DNA of 64,000 nt from an uncultured Eggerthella sp. (GCA_900538545.1 UPYK01000007.1:1-64000), one strand, 5' to 3'. Positions 46,102 through 56,509 are shown, numbered from the stretch's first letter. Translations and numbers: made by a program. Notes: generated from the sequence alone by a model not told the origin.

Positions 46102-47370
46102 ATGGCACGTCCGATGACCATGGCTGAAAAGATCCTTGCCGCCCACGCCGGCCTTGATGAGGTCGTTCCTGGGCAGCTTATCGAATGTGATTTGGATCTG
46201 GTGTTGGCAAACGACATCACTGCGCCGATCGCAATCCAGGAGTTCAAGAAGATCGGTGTCGATAGCGTGTTCGATCCCACGAAGATCGCGCTCGTTCCCG
46301 ACCACTACACTCCCAACAAAGACATCAAGAGCGCCGAGCAGGCGAAGACCGTACGCGATTTCGCACGCGAACAGGGCATCACGCACTATTACGAAGTAGG
46401 TTGCATGGGTGTCGAGCATGCGCTCTTGCCTGAGCAGGGCGTTGTTGGCGCAGGCGATCTGATCATCGGCGCTGATAGCCATACCTGTACGTATGGCGCG
46501 CTCGGTGCGTTCTCTACCGGTGTTGGCTCGACCGATGCGGGCGTAGGTCTTGCAACCGGCAAAGCGTGGTTCAAGGTTCCCGAATCGATCCTTTTCAACA
46601 TCGAGGGCACGCTCAATCCTGGCGTTACCGGCAAGGACATCATCCTGCACATCATCGGTCTTATCGGTGTTGATGGCGCACTCTATCAGGCGATGGAGTT
46701 CCGTGGCTCTGCGATCGAGAGCCTGAGCATGGACGAGCGCCTTTCCATTTCGAATATGGCCATCGAAGCAGGTGGCAAAGCGGGTCTCATCCCGGTTGAC
46801 GATATCACGCGCGAATACCTGAAAGAACGTGCTGAACGACCCTTCACCGAGTACCATTCCGACCCTGATGCGGTCTATGCACGCGTGATCGATATCAAGG
46901 CAGAAGACATCGTTCCCACTGTCGCCTTCCCACATCTTCCTTCCAACACGCGTCCCGCGAGCGAAGCGCGCGAGGTGAAGATCGATCAGGCGGTCATCGG
47001 CTCATGCACCAACGGCCGCATCGAAGATATGCGCCAGGCCGCCGCGGTGCTCAAGGGCCGCAAAGTTCATCCCTTCGTGCGCTGCATCATCATTCCGGCA
47101 ACGCAGCAGGTGTATCGCCAGTGCATCGAAGAGGGTCTCATGGATATCTTCCTTGATGCGAACTGTGCGGTCTCGACCCCTACGTGCGGTCCATGCCTTG
47201 GTGGCTATATGGGCATCTTGGCAGCAGGGGAGCGCGCGATCGCTACCACCAATCGAAATTTCGTTGGCCGCATGGGCGATCCTACGAGTGAGGTGTATCT
47301 CTCTTCGCCAGCGGTTGCCGCTGCAAGTGCGGTGCTTGGTCACATCGGTCTGCCTGAAGATATAGATTAG
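46102..47370 (+). CDS. leuC: 3-Isopropylmalate dehydratase large subunit
   Basis: 422-residue aconitase-family enzyme of leucine synthesis. The 4Fe-4S cysteines are visible in [11 protein letters not shown] and in [10 protein letters not shown]. The active-site motifs [15 protein letters not shown] and [10 protein letters not shown] are typical. The length matches the archaeal/actinobacterial short form rather than the 466-residue E. coli type. AAAAGGAG precedes the start. It is first in leuC-leuD-leuB-hisS. leuA is not in this window. Confidence 0.96.
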   Translation: MARPMTMAEKILAAHAGLDEVVPGQLIECDLDLVLANDITAPIAIQEFKKIGVDSVFDPTKIALVPDHYTPNKDIKSAEQAKTVRDFAREQGITHYYEVGCMGVEHALLPEQGVVGAGDLIIGADSHTCTYGALGAFSTGVGSTDAGVGLATGKAWFKVPESILFNIEGTLNPGVTGKDIILHIIGLIGVDGALYQAMEFRGSAIESLSMDERLSISNMAIEAGGKAGLIPVDDITREYLKERAERPFTEYHSDPDAVYARVIDIKAEDIVPTVAFPHLPSNTRPASEAREVKIDQAVIGSCTNGRIEDMRQAAAVLKGRKVHPFVRCIIIPATQQVYRQCIEEGLMDIFLDANCAVSTPTCGPCLGGYMGILAAGERAIATTNRNFVGRMGDPTSEVYLSSPAVAAASAVLGHIGLPEDID

Positions 47371-47379
47371 GAGCAATTC

Positions 47380-47877
47380 ATGAACTATAAAGGTACGGTA
47401 CATCGCTACGGAAGAGACGTTGATACTGATGTCATCATCCCTGCGCGCTATCTCAACACCTCCGACCCTGCTGAACTCGCAAAGCATTGCCTAGAGGATC
47501 TGGACGCGACCTTTGTCGAAAAGGTGAACCCGGGCGATATCATCGTTGCTGAAGAGAACTTCGGTTGCGGTTCTTCGCGCGAGCATGCGCCTATCGCCAT
47601 CAAGGCTGCAGGCATCGATGCGGTCATCGCAAAGAGCTTCGCGCGCATCTTCTACCGCAACTCGATCAATACCGGGCTTGCGATCCTTGAATGCCCCGAA
47701 GCAGTCGACGCAATTGAAGAGGGCCACGTTGTCTCGGTCGAAACGGAGACCGGCACGATCGCCGATGAGACCACGGGTCAGGTATTCACCGCGCAACCGT
47801 TCCCGCCCTTCATCGCCGATATCATCGAGCAGGGCGGTCTTATCAATCGCACGCGCAGTGTTCTGGGAAAAGAGTAG
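47380..47877 (+). CDS. leuD: 3-Isopropylmalate dehydratase small subunit
   Basis: 165-residue swivel subunit, 9 bases after leuC. It begins with GRDVDTDVIIPARYLN and has the substrate-loop motif NFGCGSSREHAPIA and KSFARIFYRNSINTGL. The short length pairs with the short-form LeuC. AGGAG is upstream. Confidence 0.96.
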   Translation: MNYKGTVHRYGRDVDTDVIIPARYLNTSDPAELAKHCLEDLDATFVEKVNPGDIIVAEENFGCGSSREHAPIAIKAAGIDAVIAKSFARIFYRNSINTGLAILECPEAVDAIEEGHVVSVETETGTIADETTGQVFTAQPFPPFIADIIEQGGLINRTRSVLGKE

Positions 47878-47886
47878 GGGAGTAGC

Positions 47887-48996
47887 ATGGCTCAAACGTA
47901 CAAGATCTGTCTTTTACCTGGCGATGGCATCGGTCCTGAGATCATCGCTGAAGGCGTGAAGGTTCTCGATGCGATCGCGGTGAAGCATGGCGTATCGTTC
48001 GAATACACCGAAGCGCTCATTGGTGGCCGTGCGATCGACGAAACGGGCAGCGCGCTTCCCGAAGCCACACTTGCCATTGCTTCTGGCTCCGATGCGGTGT
48101 TGCTTGCGGCAGTCGGCGGTCCGAAGTGGGATACTACCGATCCCAGCAAACCACGCCCTGAACAGGGATTGCTCGCTATTCGAAAAGGCCTGGGCCTGTA
48201 TGCGAACCTTCGTCCGGTCGTGATCTTCAATGCGCTGGCGGACGCCTCGACGCTCAAACCTTCCGTTATCGATGGCGTCGATTGTGTGATCGTACGCGAG
48301 CTCACGGGCGGTCTCTATTTCGGTGAACGTGAACGCACCTACGATGTTGCTGGCGCAGGCGTGGATGGCGCTCCCGGCCAGCAGGCTTACGACACGCTCA
48401 TGTACTCCGAATACGAGATCGAGCGCATTGTTCGCCATGCGTTCGAGACCGCCCGCAAACGTCGCGGTCGTGTTCACTCGATCGATAAGGCGAACGTGCT
48501 TGAAACCTCGCGTATGTGGCGCGAGATCACGCATCGTATAGCCGAGGAGTATCCCGATGTCGAGCTTATCGATATGCTCGTTGACAATGCTGCTATGCAG
48601 CTGATCAACGATCCGAAGCAGTTCGATGTCGTGGTAACGGAGAACATGTTCGGCGACATCCTTTCCGATGAAGCTTCGATGCTCACTGGTTCGCTTGGCA
48701 TGCTCGCTTCCGCTTCACTCGGCGATGGTACGGCACTCTATGAGCCGAGCCATGGTAGTGCGCCCGATATCGCGGGCAAGGGTATCGCTAACCCGCTCGC
48801 GCAGATCCTCTCGGTCGAGATGATGCTGCGCTACACCTTCAATATGACCGAAGCAGCCGATTCGATCGTTTCAGCGGTGAATGCGGTGCTCGATGAAGGC
48901 TGGCGTACCGGCGATATCGCCAACGATGAGACCCCTGCCGACAAGATCGTAGGCACGCAAGCTATGGGCGATCTCGTGGTCACGCACCTCGGTTAA
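47887..48996 (+). CDS. leuB: 3-Isopropylmalate dehydrogenase
   Basis: 369-residue NAD- and Mg-dependent decarboxylating dehydrogenase. It begins [19 protein letters not shown]. Substrate arginines lie in the [12 protein letters not shown] and [13 protein letters not shown] regions, metal aspartates in [14 protein letters not shown], and the NAD loop is [24 protein letters not shown] lies just upstream. The stop is 15 bases before hisS, so the two are probably co-transcribed. Confidence 0.96.
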   Translation: MAQTYKICLLPGDGIGPEIIAEGVKVLDAIAVKHGVSFEYTEALIGGRAIDETGSALPEATLAIASGSDAVLLAAVGGPKWDTTDPSKPRPEQGLLAIRKGLGLYANLRPVVIFNALADASTLKPSVIDGVDCVIVRELTGGLYFGERERTYDVAGAGVDGAPGQQAYDTLMYSEYEIERIVRHAFETARKRRGRVHSIDKANVLETSRMWREITHRIAEEYPDVELIDMLVDNAAMQLINDPKQFDVVVTENMFGDILSDEASMLTGSLGMLASASLGDGTALYEPSHGSAPDIAGKGIANPLAQILSVEMMLRYTFNMTEAADSIVSAVNAVLDEGWRTGDIANDETPADKIVGTQAMGDLVVTHLG

Positions 48997-49011
48997 GCAG
49001 GCAGGTTCTCT

Positions 49012-50370
49012 ATGGCACTTCAAGCCCCTAAAGGTACGACTGACCTGCTTCCCAAGCAGGCACGTATATGGGATCATTTCAAGCGTTGCGCTTCTGCGGT
49101 GTTCTCGCGTTATTGTTACGAGCCGATCGAGACGCCCATCTTCGAGCAGACCGAGCTTTTCGTACGCGGCATCGGCGAGGCAACCGATGTGGTTTCTAAA
49201 GAGATGTTTGCCACGATCACGGGCGAAAACCTCAAGACCCTGCTTGGCGGCGGTCATGTGAAGAGCAATAGCCGTTTCAGCCTGCGTCCAGAAGGAACCG
49301 CTTCGGTGGTACGTGCTGTCGCGCAGCATAATCTGGTTTCACCAGGCGGCCTGCCCGCAAAGCTCATGTATGCCGGCCCGATGTTCCGCGCTGAGAACGT
49401 TCAGAAGGGCAGGCAACGCCAATTCAACCAAGTTGGCATCGAATGCTTGGGCTCGGAAGATCCTTCTATCGATGCCGAAGCGATCATCATGCTCATGCGC
49501 TTTTATGAGGCGATCGGGCTCGATACGAGCAAGCTTACGCTGCTTATCAATTCGATGGGGTGTGAAACATGCAGACCGGCATATCGCGATGCGGTCGCGC
49601 AGTTCCTCATCGATCATGAGGCGGATCTTTGCGAGGAATGCCGCACTCGTGCGCACACCAACCCCCTGCGTGCATTCGACTGCAAACAGGAAGCCTGTGT
49701 TCAAGTTATGAAGGATGCGCCGCTCATCACCGACGCGCTCTGCGAAGAATGCAAGGCGCACTATGCGCAGGTGAAAGCATATCTCGATGATGCAGGGATC
49801 AGCTATGTTGAAGACCCTACGCTCGTGCGCGGTCTCGATTACTACACGCGAACCGTCTTCGAAGTACAGGTAAAAGAGGGCATGGGCGCTCAGAACGCCA
49901 TCGGTGGTGGCGGGCGCTACGACAAGCTCATGGAAGAGATCGGTGGTCAGCCGATGCCGGGCTTCGGTTTCGCACTCGGCTTCGAACGCTGCATCTTGGC
50001 CCTCGAGGCACAAGGATTCACCTTCTCAGAATCCCGTACGATCGAATGCTTCGTCGCCTGCGTCGATGCGTCGGTAAAACCGCAGGCTTTCATGCTCTTG
50101 CAGCACTTGCGTGACGCGGGAATCGCCTCTGACATGGACCACTTGGGCAAGAGCCTGAAGGCGCAGTTCAAGTCTGCAGGAAAGCAGCAAGCCTCCTATG
50201 TGCTCGTAGTCGGTCCCGATGAGCTTGCGCAAAATGCGCTCACGTGTCGCGACATGGATGCGCATGAGGAAACAACACTCGATCTTGCAAAGTTCACTGA
50301 AGCCTTGCAAAACGCTGCTTTGACCGAAGAGCCCACTACCTTGGGCGACATCATCACATCTTTACCATAA
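49012..50370 (+). CDS. hisS: Histidyl-tRNA synthetase
   Basis: 452-residue class II synthetase. Motif 2 is AGPMFRAENVQKGRQRQFNQVG, and the histidine-binding motifs are LVRGLDYYTRTVFE and GGGRYDKLMEEIGG; a C-terminal anticodon-binding domain follows. The insertion domain is Cys-rich (CETCR, CEECR, CEECK), seen in many bacterial HisRS. The ribosome site is modest (AGGCAGG). Location directly after leuB rather than with hflX or ndk is a local arrangement. Confidence 0.95.
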   Translation: MALQAPKGTTDLLPKQARIWDHFKRCASAVFSRYCYEPIETPIFEQTELFVRGIGEATDVVSKEMFATITGENLKTLLGGGHVKSNSRFSLRPEGTASVVRAVAQHNLVSPGGLPAKLMYAGPMFRAENVQKGRQRQFNQVGIECLGSEDPSIDAEAIIMLMRFYEAIGLDTSKLTLLINSMGCETCRPAYRDAVAQFLIDHEADLCEECRTRAHTNPLRAFDCKQEACVQVMKDAPLITDALCEECKAHYAQVKAYLDDAGISYVEDPTLVRGLDYYTRTVFEVQVKEGMGAQNAIGGGGRYDKLMEEIGGQPMPGFGFALGFERCILALEAQGFTFSESRTIECFVACVDASVKPQAFMLLQHLRDAGIASDMDHLGKSLKAQFKSAGKQQASYVLVVGPDELAQNALTCRDMDAHEETTLDLAKFTEALQNAALTEEPTTLGDIITSLP

Positions 50371-50437
50371 CAGCCTGGTTTAATAGAGAGCAATTATCAA
50401 CCTTCGATTCAACACACTACAAGGAGAGATTCAAACG

Positions 50438-52216
50438 ATGAGCGAACTTAACAACAAGTTCAGCATGCACACCAAGACCTGCGGCGAACTTCGCAAAGAA
50501 GACATTGGCGAAGAAGTCGTTTTGACCGGTTGGGTCTGGCACAATCGCGATCATGGCGGACTGATCTTCGTCGACCTGCGTGACCGCGATGGGTATACGC
50601 AGGTGGTCATCGACCCCGATTGCGTTACCCCTGAAGAGTTCGCGATTGCCGAGCATCTCGGTCGCGAATGGGTCATCAAGATCGAAGGCAAAGTGCGCGC
50701 TCGTCAAGAAGGTGCCGAGAACCCCGACATGGCAACTGGTCAGATCGAGGTGCTCGCAAACGGCCTTCAGGTGCTCAATAAGTCTCTCACGCCGCCGTTC
50801 TCGATCGAAGATGGCATCGAGACCGATGAAACTACGCGTATGAAGTGGCGCTATCTCGACTTGCGTCGTCCTGAGATGTATCAGGCGCTCGCTTTGCGCC
50901 ATGCGGTCGCACAAGCGATGCGTTCAGCCCTGAACGAGCATGGCTTCCTCGAGATCGAGACCCCGATCCTTGCGAATTCCACTCCAGAAGGCGCACGTGA
51001 CTACATCGTTCCTTCGCGTCCGAACCCGGGCACGTTCTACGCACTGCCGCAGTCTCCTCAGCAGTTCAAGCAGATGCTCATGATCGGTGGCGTTGAACGC
51101 TACTATCAGATCGCACGCTGCTTCCGCGACGAAGACCTTCGTGCGGATCGCCAGCCTGAATTCACCCAGGTAGACATCGAGATGAGCTTCGTTGAGGGCG
51201 AAGATGTCATGAACCTCATGGAAGAGGTGCTCGCCGAAGCGCTCAAGGCTGTGGGCGTTGAGCATGAATTCCCGCTTCAGCGCATGCAATACCGTGAAGC
51301 GATGGATCGTTTCGGCTGCGATCGCCCCGATACGCGTTTCGGCATGGAGCTTGTTGACATCACCGATATCGTGAAGGATTCCGGTTTCAAGGTGTTCTCA
51401 AGCGTTGCGCAGTCTGGCGGCATCGTGAAGGCGATCAACGCTAAGGGCGCTGGCGACTGGAGCCGTGGCGAGATCGAGAAGCTCGCTTCTATCGCTGAGG
51501 CAAATGGCGCTAAAGGCATGGCGTGGATCGCGTTCACTTCCGACGGCAAGGAAAAGAGCCCCATCATCAAGTTCTTCTCTGATGAGGAATTCGCTGGCAT
51601 CAAAGAGGCGCTCGACGTCGAACCGGGCGATCTGGTTCTCTTTGCTGCAGACACCTATGAAGTAGCCAATGCGGTGCTCGCTGCGCTTCGCCTCCATATG
51701 GCAGAGGCGCTCGATATCCCGCGTGAGGGACATGCGCTGCTTTGGGTGGTCAATTTCCCGATGTTCCACTACGACGAAGACGAGGGTAAATACAGCGCGG
51801 AGCACCATCCGTTCACGCATGTGCTCGAAGAAGACCTCGACAAGATCGAATCCGATCCGCTTGCTTGCGGTAGCTACTCATATGACCTGGTCATGGATGG
51901 TTTTGAAGTGGGTGGCGGCACGATCCGTATTCACGACGCCGAGGAACAGAAACGCATCTTGAAGGTATGCGGCCTTACCGATGAAGAGATCGAAGAGAAG
52001 TTCGGTCACCTCATCCATGCGCTCGAGCTTGGCGCGCCGCCTCATGGTGGCATCGCGCTCGGCCTCGACCGTTTGGTCATGCTGCTCGCCGACAAGCAAT
52101 CCATTCGTGACGTGATCGCGTTCCCGAAGACCTCTTCTGCTTCCGATCCAATGACAGGTGCACCTAATCAGGTAACTGCTCGTCAGCTCAAGGAAGTAGG
52201 TCTTCGTATCCTGTAA
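50438..52216 (+). CDS. aspS: Aspartyl-tRNA synthetase
   Basis: 592-residue bacterial-type AspRS: an N-terminal OB fold (about 15-115), catalytic core with motif 2 FRDEDLRADRQPEFTQVD, a GAD insertion domain (about 300-430), and motif 3 GGIALGLDRLVMLLA, ending with FPKTSSASDPMTGAP. Whether it also charges tRNA-Asn cannot be judged here. AAGGAG precedes ATG 50438. It lies 67 bases after hisS. Confidence 0.96.
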   Translation: MSELNNKFSMHTKTCGELRKEDIGEEVVLTGWVWHNRDHGGLIFVDLRDRDGYTQVVIDPDCVTPEEFAIAEHLGREWVIKIEGKVRARQEGAENPDMATGQIEVLANGLQVLNKSLTPPFSIEDGIETDETTRMKWRYLDLRRPEMYQALALRHAVAQAMRSALNEHGFLEIETPILANSTPEGARDYIVPSRPNPGTFYALPQSPQQFKQMLMIGGVERYYQIARCFRDEDLRADRQPEFTQVDIEMSFVEGEDVMNLMEEVLAEALKAVGVEHEFPLQRMQYREAMDRFGCDRPDTRFGMELVDITDIVKDSGFKVFSSVAQSGGIVKAINAKGAGDWSRGEIEKLASIAEANGAKGMAWIAFTSDGKEKSPIIKFFSDEEFAGIKEALDVEPGDLVLFAADTYEVANAVLAALRLHMAEALDIPREGHALLWVVNFPMFHYDEDEGKYSAEHHPFTHVLEEDLDKIESDPLACGSYSYDLVMDGFEVGGGTIRIHDAEEQKRILKVCGLTDEEIEEKFGHLIHALELGAPPHGGIALGLDRLVMLLADKQSIRDVIAFPKTSSASDPMTGAPNQVTARQLKEVGLRIL

Positions 52217-52220
52217 TCAT

Positions 52221-52255
52221 CGTTCAGGAAGGCACGTGGCGTGCGTTTCTGAACG
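52221..52255 (+). terminator. Hairpin after aspS without T-run
   Basis: A stem of about 16 bp with one mismatch and one wobble pair (52221-52236 with 52240-52255) lies 5 bases after the aspS stop. The following DNA is not T-rich, so it is either a weak terminator or a processing element before the next gene, which starts 26 bases on. Confidence 0.5.
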
Positions 52256-52280
52256 TGACTGATAAGAAAGACTGACGACT

Positions 52281-53780
52281 ATGACAGACGCTGAAGCTTC
52301 TGCTCAAATAGAGAATCAAGATGAAGTCGTTGCAGCTGCTGATGAAGGGCAGCCTAAGAAGATGCGTACCAAGAAGAAGGTACTGCTCATCACGCTCTTG
52401 GTCATTCTTGCGTCGCTCGTTGTCGTGTATGCCGCAGGCGCACTGTTCTTTTCGTCTCATTTCTATCCGAACACGCGCTTCAACGATGAGGATATCTCCT
52501 ATCAGGCAGATACCGCGTTCGTCGATAAGGTCGAAGCTCAAGTGCCGGGGTATAAGCTCACCATCACGGGAGATGACTACATCCAGGACATCACTTCAGC
52601 GCAAGTCGACCTCTCTGTTGATCCTGAAAAGCTCAAAGCGGATGCGTTCGAGGCGCAAAATGTCTGGCTGTGGCCCATCGAAGTCTTTGGCAGCCATGAT
52701 GTGAGCCATGTGATCGATGCTTCGTTCGATCACGATAAGGTTGTAGAGATACTCACGCCTACTGTAGAGACGTACAATAAAGAGGCAACGCCCAGCGCCG
52801 ATGCGACCATCGCCTATGACGAGCGCATCAATCTCGTAGTGGTAAAAGATGAAGTGTACGGCAATCAGATCGATGCGGAAGCTTTCATCTCTAAAGTGGA
52901 CGGGTGTCTCGCCTCATTGGAACCTACCTATCAGCTCAATGATGAGGTCTTCATCCAGCCGACCATCTTCGCAAGTGACGAACGCTTCAAGCAGGCGCTT
53001 CCTGCCGCACAAACGCTCATCAGTGGCGAGATCGACCTTACGCTTGCTGAAGGTACGGTCTCTGCGGGTAAAGTGGGCAAAGACCTGCTCGTTTCTTGGC
53101 TCACGCTCGATCCTGAGACCCTCATGCCAACTCTCGATCAGGCAGCGGTTGCCGCTTGGGCAGAACAGAAAGGCGCTGAGCTCAATACGATCGGCACCAA
53201 GCGCACGTTCAAACGCCCCGATGGGAAGAACGTTTCCGTGAGTGGGGGAGTATACGGTTGGAAGGTGAGCACTGCCGATCTTGCGAGCACGCTTATCGGA
53301 AACGTTACTGCAGGGAACTTCGAAGCGATCGATATTCCCTGCGAGCAGACTGCCGATGTGTACAACGGACCTGGTGGACGTGATTGGACGGCCTATGTCG
53401 ACATCGATCTGTCCGAGCAAAAGGTGCGTTACTACAACGAAAAGGATGAAGAGCTCTTTGTGACCGATTGTGTTACAGGCGACGTGAGCAAAGGGCGCTC
53501 GACGCCTACCGGACTGTATTATCTTCGTGCAAAGAAGAGTCCTGAGGTGCTGACGGGCTTCAATGCCGATGGCACGAAAGATTATGAAACGCACGTTACC
53601 TACTGGATGCCCTTCATCCGCAACAGCATCGGTCTGCACGATGCGAGCTGGCGTGGTAAGTTCGGCGGTTCGATCTATAAGGGCAACGGTTCGCATGGTT
53701 GCGTGAACCTTCCAACAGAGGCCGCAAAGTGGTTCTACGATAACCTCACTACCAATGTGGCTGTCCTTGTTCATGAATAA
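52281..53780 (+). CDS. Membrane-anchored L,D-transpeptidase
   Basis: 499-residue cell-wall enzyme. A cytoplasmic N-terminus of about 34 residues and one membrane helix (VLLITLLVILASLVVVYAAGALFF) lead to an extracellular region with a peptidoglycan-binding-4-like domain (about 110-250). The C-terminal YkuD domain has GLHDASW and the active-site motif GSHGCVNLP (His472, Cys474). These enzymes form 3-3 cross-links or attach proteins to peptidoglycan. It is followed after 13 bases by murI, which places two wall-synthesis genes together. Confidence 0.93.
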   Translation: MTDAEASAQIENQDEVVAAADEGQPKKMRTKKKVLLITLLVILASLVVVYAAGALFFSSHFYPNTRFNDEDISYQADTAFVDKVEAQVPGYKLTITGDDYIQDITSAQVDLSVDPEKLKADAFEAQNVWLWPIEVFGSHDVSHVIDASFDHDKVVEILTPTVETYNKEATPSADATIAYDERINLVVVKDEVYGNQIDAEAFISKVDGCLASLEPTYQLNDEVFIQPTIFASDERFKQALPAAQTLISGEIDLTLAEGTVSAGKVGKDLLVSWLTLDPETLMPTLDQAAVAAWAEQKGAELNTIGTKRTFKRPDGKNVSVSGGVYGWKVSTADLASTLIGNVTAGNFEAIDIPCEQTADVYNGPGGRDWTAYVDIDLSEQKVRYYNEKDEELFVTDCVTGDVSKGRSTPTGLYYLRAKKSPEVLTGFNADGTKDYETHVTYWMPFIRNSIGLHDASWRGKFGGSIYKGNGSHGCVNLPTEAAKWFYDNLTTNVAVLVHE

Positions 53781-53793
53781 CACCTGATGATCA

Positions 53794-54747
53794 ATGGATT
53801 TTCTGAACATGAGCGATCAAACAGATAAACAGACAGAACCATATCGTTTCTTCGGCACGCAAGAAGAGGGGATCGTAGGAAAACGCGATCTGTCTTATGA
53901 CGATGCACCGATCGGCGTCTTCGATTCTGGTTTTGGCGGCCTTACCGTTGCGCGCGAGATCATGAAGGCGCTCCCGCACGAGAACATCATCTACTTCGGT
54001 GACACGCTTCATTGCCCTTATGGCCCTCGCTCATTCGATGAGGTTGCTTCTTTTGTGGAGCAGATCGGTACCTGGCTTGTGGATCAGGGTGTGAAGATGA
54101 TCGTGATCGCCTGTAATACGGCAACTGCGGCTGGGCTGAGCTTGGCGCAAACGAAATTTCCCGTGCCGGTCATCGGCGTTGTTGAGCCGGGAGCGCGTGC
54201 GGCTGCCCGAGCCACACGCAACAAGAGGGTAGGGGTCATTGCTACGAAGGGCACGGTCGAATCGGATGTCTACACGCATGCTATTCGTGCGAACGATGCA
54301 GGCATCACTGTGTTCGCAACGGCAACACCTCGGTTCGTCGAGATCGCTGAACTGGGCATTCAGATGGCAAAAGGGCCGATCGAGAACTATACTTCGCTCG
54401 CTTCGCAGGTTTATATTCGACCAGAATTCCAAGAGATCGCGCAAGACTATCTCGATCCACTTCGCCGCTGCGATGTTGATACGCTCGTACTGGGTTGCAC
54501 TCACTTCCCGCTATTGAAATCCCTGATCGGAGGCGTGATGGGTAGGGAAGTGGTGCTCATCTCCTCAGCTTCTGAGGTTGCACGTGATTGTGCTGATATC
54601 CTGAGCCGTCAGGGGATCACTGCGCGCCCCGACAATAAAGCACGCTATGAATTCTTCACGTCGGGCGACGATATCGAAGCGTTCAGGCGATTTGGCACCC
54701 GTGTGCTTCGTTTTCCGCTCGACCACCTTACTCATATCGTCTTATAA
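53794..54747 (+). CDS. murI: Glutamate racemase
   Basis: 317-residue cofactor-free racemase making D-glutamate for peptidoglycan. The two catalytic cysteines are in VIACNTATAAGL and VLGCTHFPLL; GVFDSGFGGLTVAREI and DTLHCPYGPRS are also family marks. An N-terminal extension of about 40 residues (NMSDQTDKQTEPYRFFG) precedes the core. The start is uncertain: neither ATG 53794 nor ATG 53809 has a clear ribosome site, which suggests coupling to the upstream gene. rdgB follows after 12 bases. Confidence 0.94.
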   Translation: MDFLNMSDQTDKQTEPYRFFGTQEEGIVGKRDLSYDDAPIGVFDSGFGGLTVAREIMKALPHENIIYFGDTLHCPYGPRSFDEVASFVEQIGTWLVDQGVKMIVIACNTATAAGLSLAQTKFPVPVIGVVEPGARAAARATRNKRVGVIATKGTVESDVYTHAIRANDAGITVFATATPRFVEIAELGIQMAKGPIENYTSLASQVYIRPEFQEIAQDYLDPLRRCDVDTLVLGCTHFPLLKSLIGGVMGREVVLISSASEVARDCADILSRQGITARPDNKARYEFFTSGDDIEAFRRFGTRVLRFPLDHLTHIVL

Positions 54748-54759
54748 GGAGCGTCCTGT

Positions 54760-55353
54760 ATGGCTAAGAAGGTAATCATCGCAACCAACAATGCTCATAA
54801 GGTTGAGGAGATCTCCGATTTCTTCTCCGCGCTCGATTGGGAATGCGAGAGTCTTGCTCAAGCCGGTATCGATTCTAACCCAGAAGAAACAGGCACCACG
54901 CTCATAGAGAATGCCCGCATCAAAGCTCAGGCTGCTCATGAGCTTTCAGGTTGTGCGGTCCTCGCAGATGATTCAGGCTTGCTCGTTGATGCGCTCGATG
55001 GCGCACCAGGGGTCTATTCGTCGCGCTACGCAGGAGAGGACGGAAACGACCAAAAGAACAACGCCTTCTTGCTTGAGAACATCGCGCAGGTTGGACCTGA
55101 AGACCGTACTGCTCACTTTTCCTGCGTGTTGTGCTTCATCGATGAAGACGGAACCGAGACCACTGCAGAAGGCAGGGTTGAAGGGTTGATCGGGTTCGAG
55201 GAACGCGGCAGTGAGGGCTTTGGTTACGATCCACTTTTCCTTCCGGATGACTTCGATAACGAATACACGTTTGCAGAGCTTGGGCTTGCTGAGAAGCAGA
55301 AGGTGTCACATCGTGCGCGTGCGCTGCGCGCTCTTATGAACAAACTTTCGTAA
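54760..55353 (+). CDS. rdgB: dITP/XTP pyrophosphatase (non-canonical NTP hydrolase)
   Basis: 197-residue Ham1-family enzyme removing dITP, ITP and XTP from nucleotide pools. Motifs: IATNNAHKVEEI, VLADDSGLLVDALDGAPGVYS, GSEGFGYDPLF and VSHRARAL. The length is normal. AAGGAG lies 9 bases upstream. It is last in the L,D-transpeptidase-murI-rdgB run. Confidence 0.95.
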   Translation: MAKKVIIATNNAHKVEEISDFFSALDWECESLAQAGIDSNPEETGTTLIENARIKAQAAHELSGCAVLADDSGLLVDALDGAPGVYSSRYAGEDGNDQKNNAFLLENIAQVGPEDRTAHFSCVLCFIDEDGTETTAEGRVEGLIGFEERGSEGFGYDPLFLPDDFDNEYTFAELGLAEKQKVSHRARALRALMNKLS

Positions 55354-55385
55354 CTAACACATGCATTCGCTAAAATGCTGCAACA

Positions 55386-55405
55386 GTCTAGCGCAAGAGC
55401 TAGAC
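55386..55405 (+). terminator. Small hairpin after rdgB
   Basis: Perfect 7-bp arms GTCTAGC/GCTAGAC with a 6-base loop, not followed by a T-run. The rest of the interval to 55550 is unusually A+T-rich (especially 55480-55530) and shows no gene. Confidence 0.45.
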
Positions 55406-55550
55406 GTTCACACATTAATTCCTAGCCAAAAATTAAGAAGAGATACGAGAGGAGAGAAGCTTCAATCTTCGCATTGTCTTAAATAGTTCTTAGTTTACAT
55501 AAGATATATTATCAAATTAATATAGAGAATGAGCAGGTGAAGCAAGTACG

Positions 55551-55994
55551 CTAATTGCCGCTTGAGCCAAAACCGCCGCTCCCTCGCTCGGTCTCACTCA
55601 ATTCATCTACCTCAGCGAAATCTACTTCTTCTACTTTGATGATGATAAGCTGTGCGATTCGATCGCCCTTGCGTATCTCTATCGGAGTTTTGGGGTCAAG
55701 ATTGATCGCGATCGCCTTCAGCTCGCCTCGATAATTCGAATCGATGAGCCCGGGTGTGTTCACGAGCGACAAACCTTTATTGATCGCATTTCCGCTTCGC
55801 GGGATCACGAGCGCCGCAAATCCGAGCGGCAACTCGATAGAAATGCCCGTTTTGATGAGTTTTCGCTCAAAAGGCTCTAAGATAATGTCTTCTAAGCTTG
55901 ATAAATCGTATCCAGCATCACCAAAACGTCCATGAGACGGTGTAACGGCTTCTGGGGCCATCTTAGTGAATTTCACGGGTATTTTATCATGCAT
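55551..55994 (-). CDS. dut: dUTP diphosphatase
   Basis: 147-residue trimeric dUTPase that keeps uracil out of DNA and supplies dUMP. All five motifs are visible: DAGYDL, PRSGNAINKGL, GLIDSNYRGELKAIAINL, GDRIAQLII and the C-terminal RGSGGFGSSG arm. It lies on the same strand as nrdR with about 65 bases between; a hairpin in that gap probably separates the transcripts in part. No strong ribosome site is seen. Confidence 0.95.
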   Translation of the reverse strand: MHDKIPVKFTKMAPEAVTPSHGRFGDAGYDLSSLEDIILEPFERKLIKTGISIELPLGFAALVIPRSGNAINKGLSLVNTPGLIDSNYRGELKAIAINLDPKTPIEIRKGDRIAQLIIIKVEEVDFAEVDELSETERGSGGFGSSGN

Positions 55995-56013
55995 AGTTGT
56001 TACAAGCCCTTAG

Positions 56014-56061
56014 AAACGCTCTCAGAAGGTCATTTTCTCAGAAAGACCGAAAGGAGCGTTT
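56014..56061 (-). terminator. Hairpin at the nrdR 3' end
   Basis: Outer arms AAACGCTC/GAGCGTTT enclose an inner GGTC/GACC stem and overlap the nrdR stop codon. The T-run after the stem on the minus strand is short, so termination is likely only partial. Confidence 0.5.
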
Positions 56062-56509
56062 ATCGATGGATATTGTGCAGTGCGTTGCTGAATTCTTCGA
56101 TATTTTGGAAGTCTTTGTAAACGCTCGCGAAACGAATGTAAGCAACCTCATCAAGATCAGCCAGATACGACAACGTTAGATCGCCGAGCTCTTTTGAAGT
56201 GATCTCATTGCGTGGGTTCGAACGCAACTCACGTTCGATATTGTCGATGATGTCAGAGATCTGTTCTGGAGTGATCGGACGCTTAGCGCATGCGATGAGA
56301 ATACCGCGAAACAATTTATCACGGCTGAACGCTTCAGACGAATTATCGCTCTTGATGATAACGAGCGGATTGTCACCAAGTCTTTCATAGGTAGTGAAGC
56401 GATTACCACATTCAAGGCATTCACGGCGACGCCTGATAGATGCGCCGTCATCTGCGGGACGCGAGTCGACGACCTTAGATTCACCATAACCACAAGATGG
56501 GCAACGCAT
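56060..56509 (-). CDS. nrdR: Ribonucleotide reductase repressor NrdR
   Basis: 149-residue regulator with an N-terminal zinc ribbon (CPSCG and CLECG), the DNA-contact segment RRRRECLECGNRFTTYE, and an ATP-cone domain (about residues 49-139, starting LVIIKSDNSSEAFSRDKL) that senses ATP/dATP. It represses ribonucleotide reductase genes when dATP is high. GAAGGAG precedes the start. A NrdR-box-like element lies in its own promoter region. Its place next to the lexA intergenic gene parallels the nrdR-divS-lexA order of corynebacteria. Confidence 0.96.
   Translation of the reverse strand: MRCPSCGYGESKVVDSRPADDGASIRRRRECLECGNRFTTYERLGDNPLVIIKSDNSSEAFSRDKLFRGILIACAKRPITPEQISDIIDNIERELRSNPRNEITSKELGDLTLSYLADLDEVAYIRFASVYKDFQNIEEFSNALHNIHR

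Noticed and set aside
56014..56061. Hairpin after nrdR as a NrdR operator
   Set aside because: The sequence does not resemble the ACACWATATATWGTGT box and lies at the 3' end of the gene.
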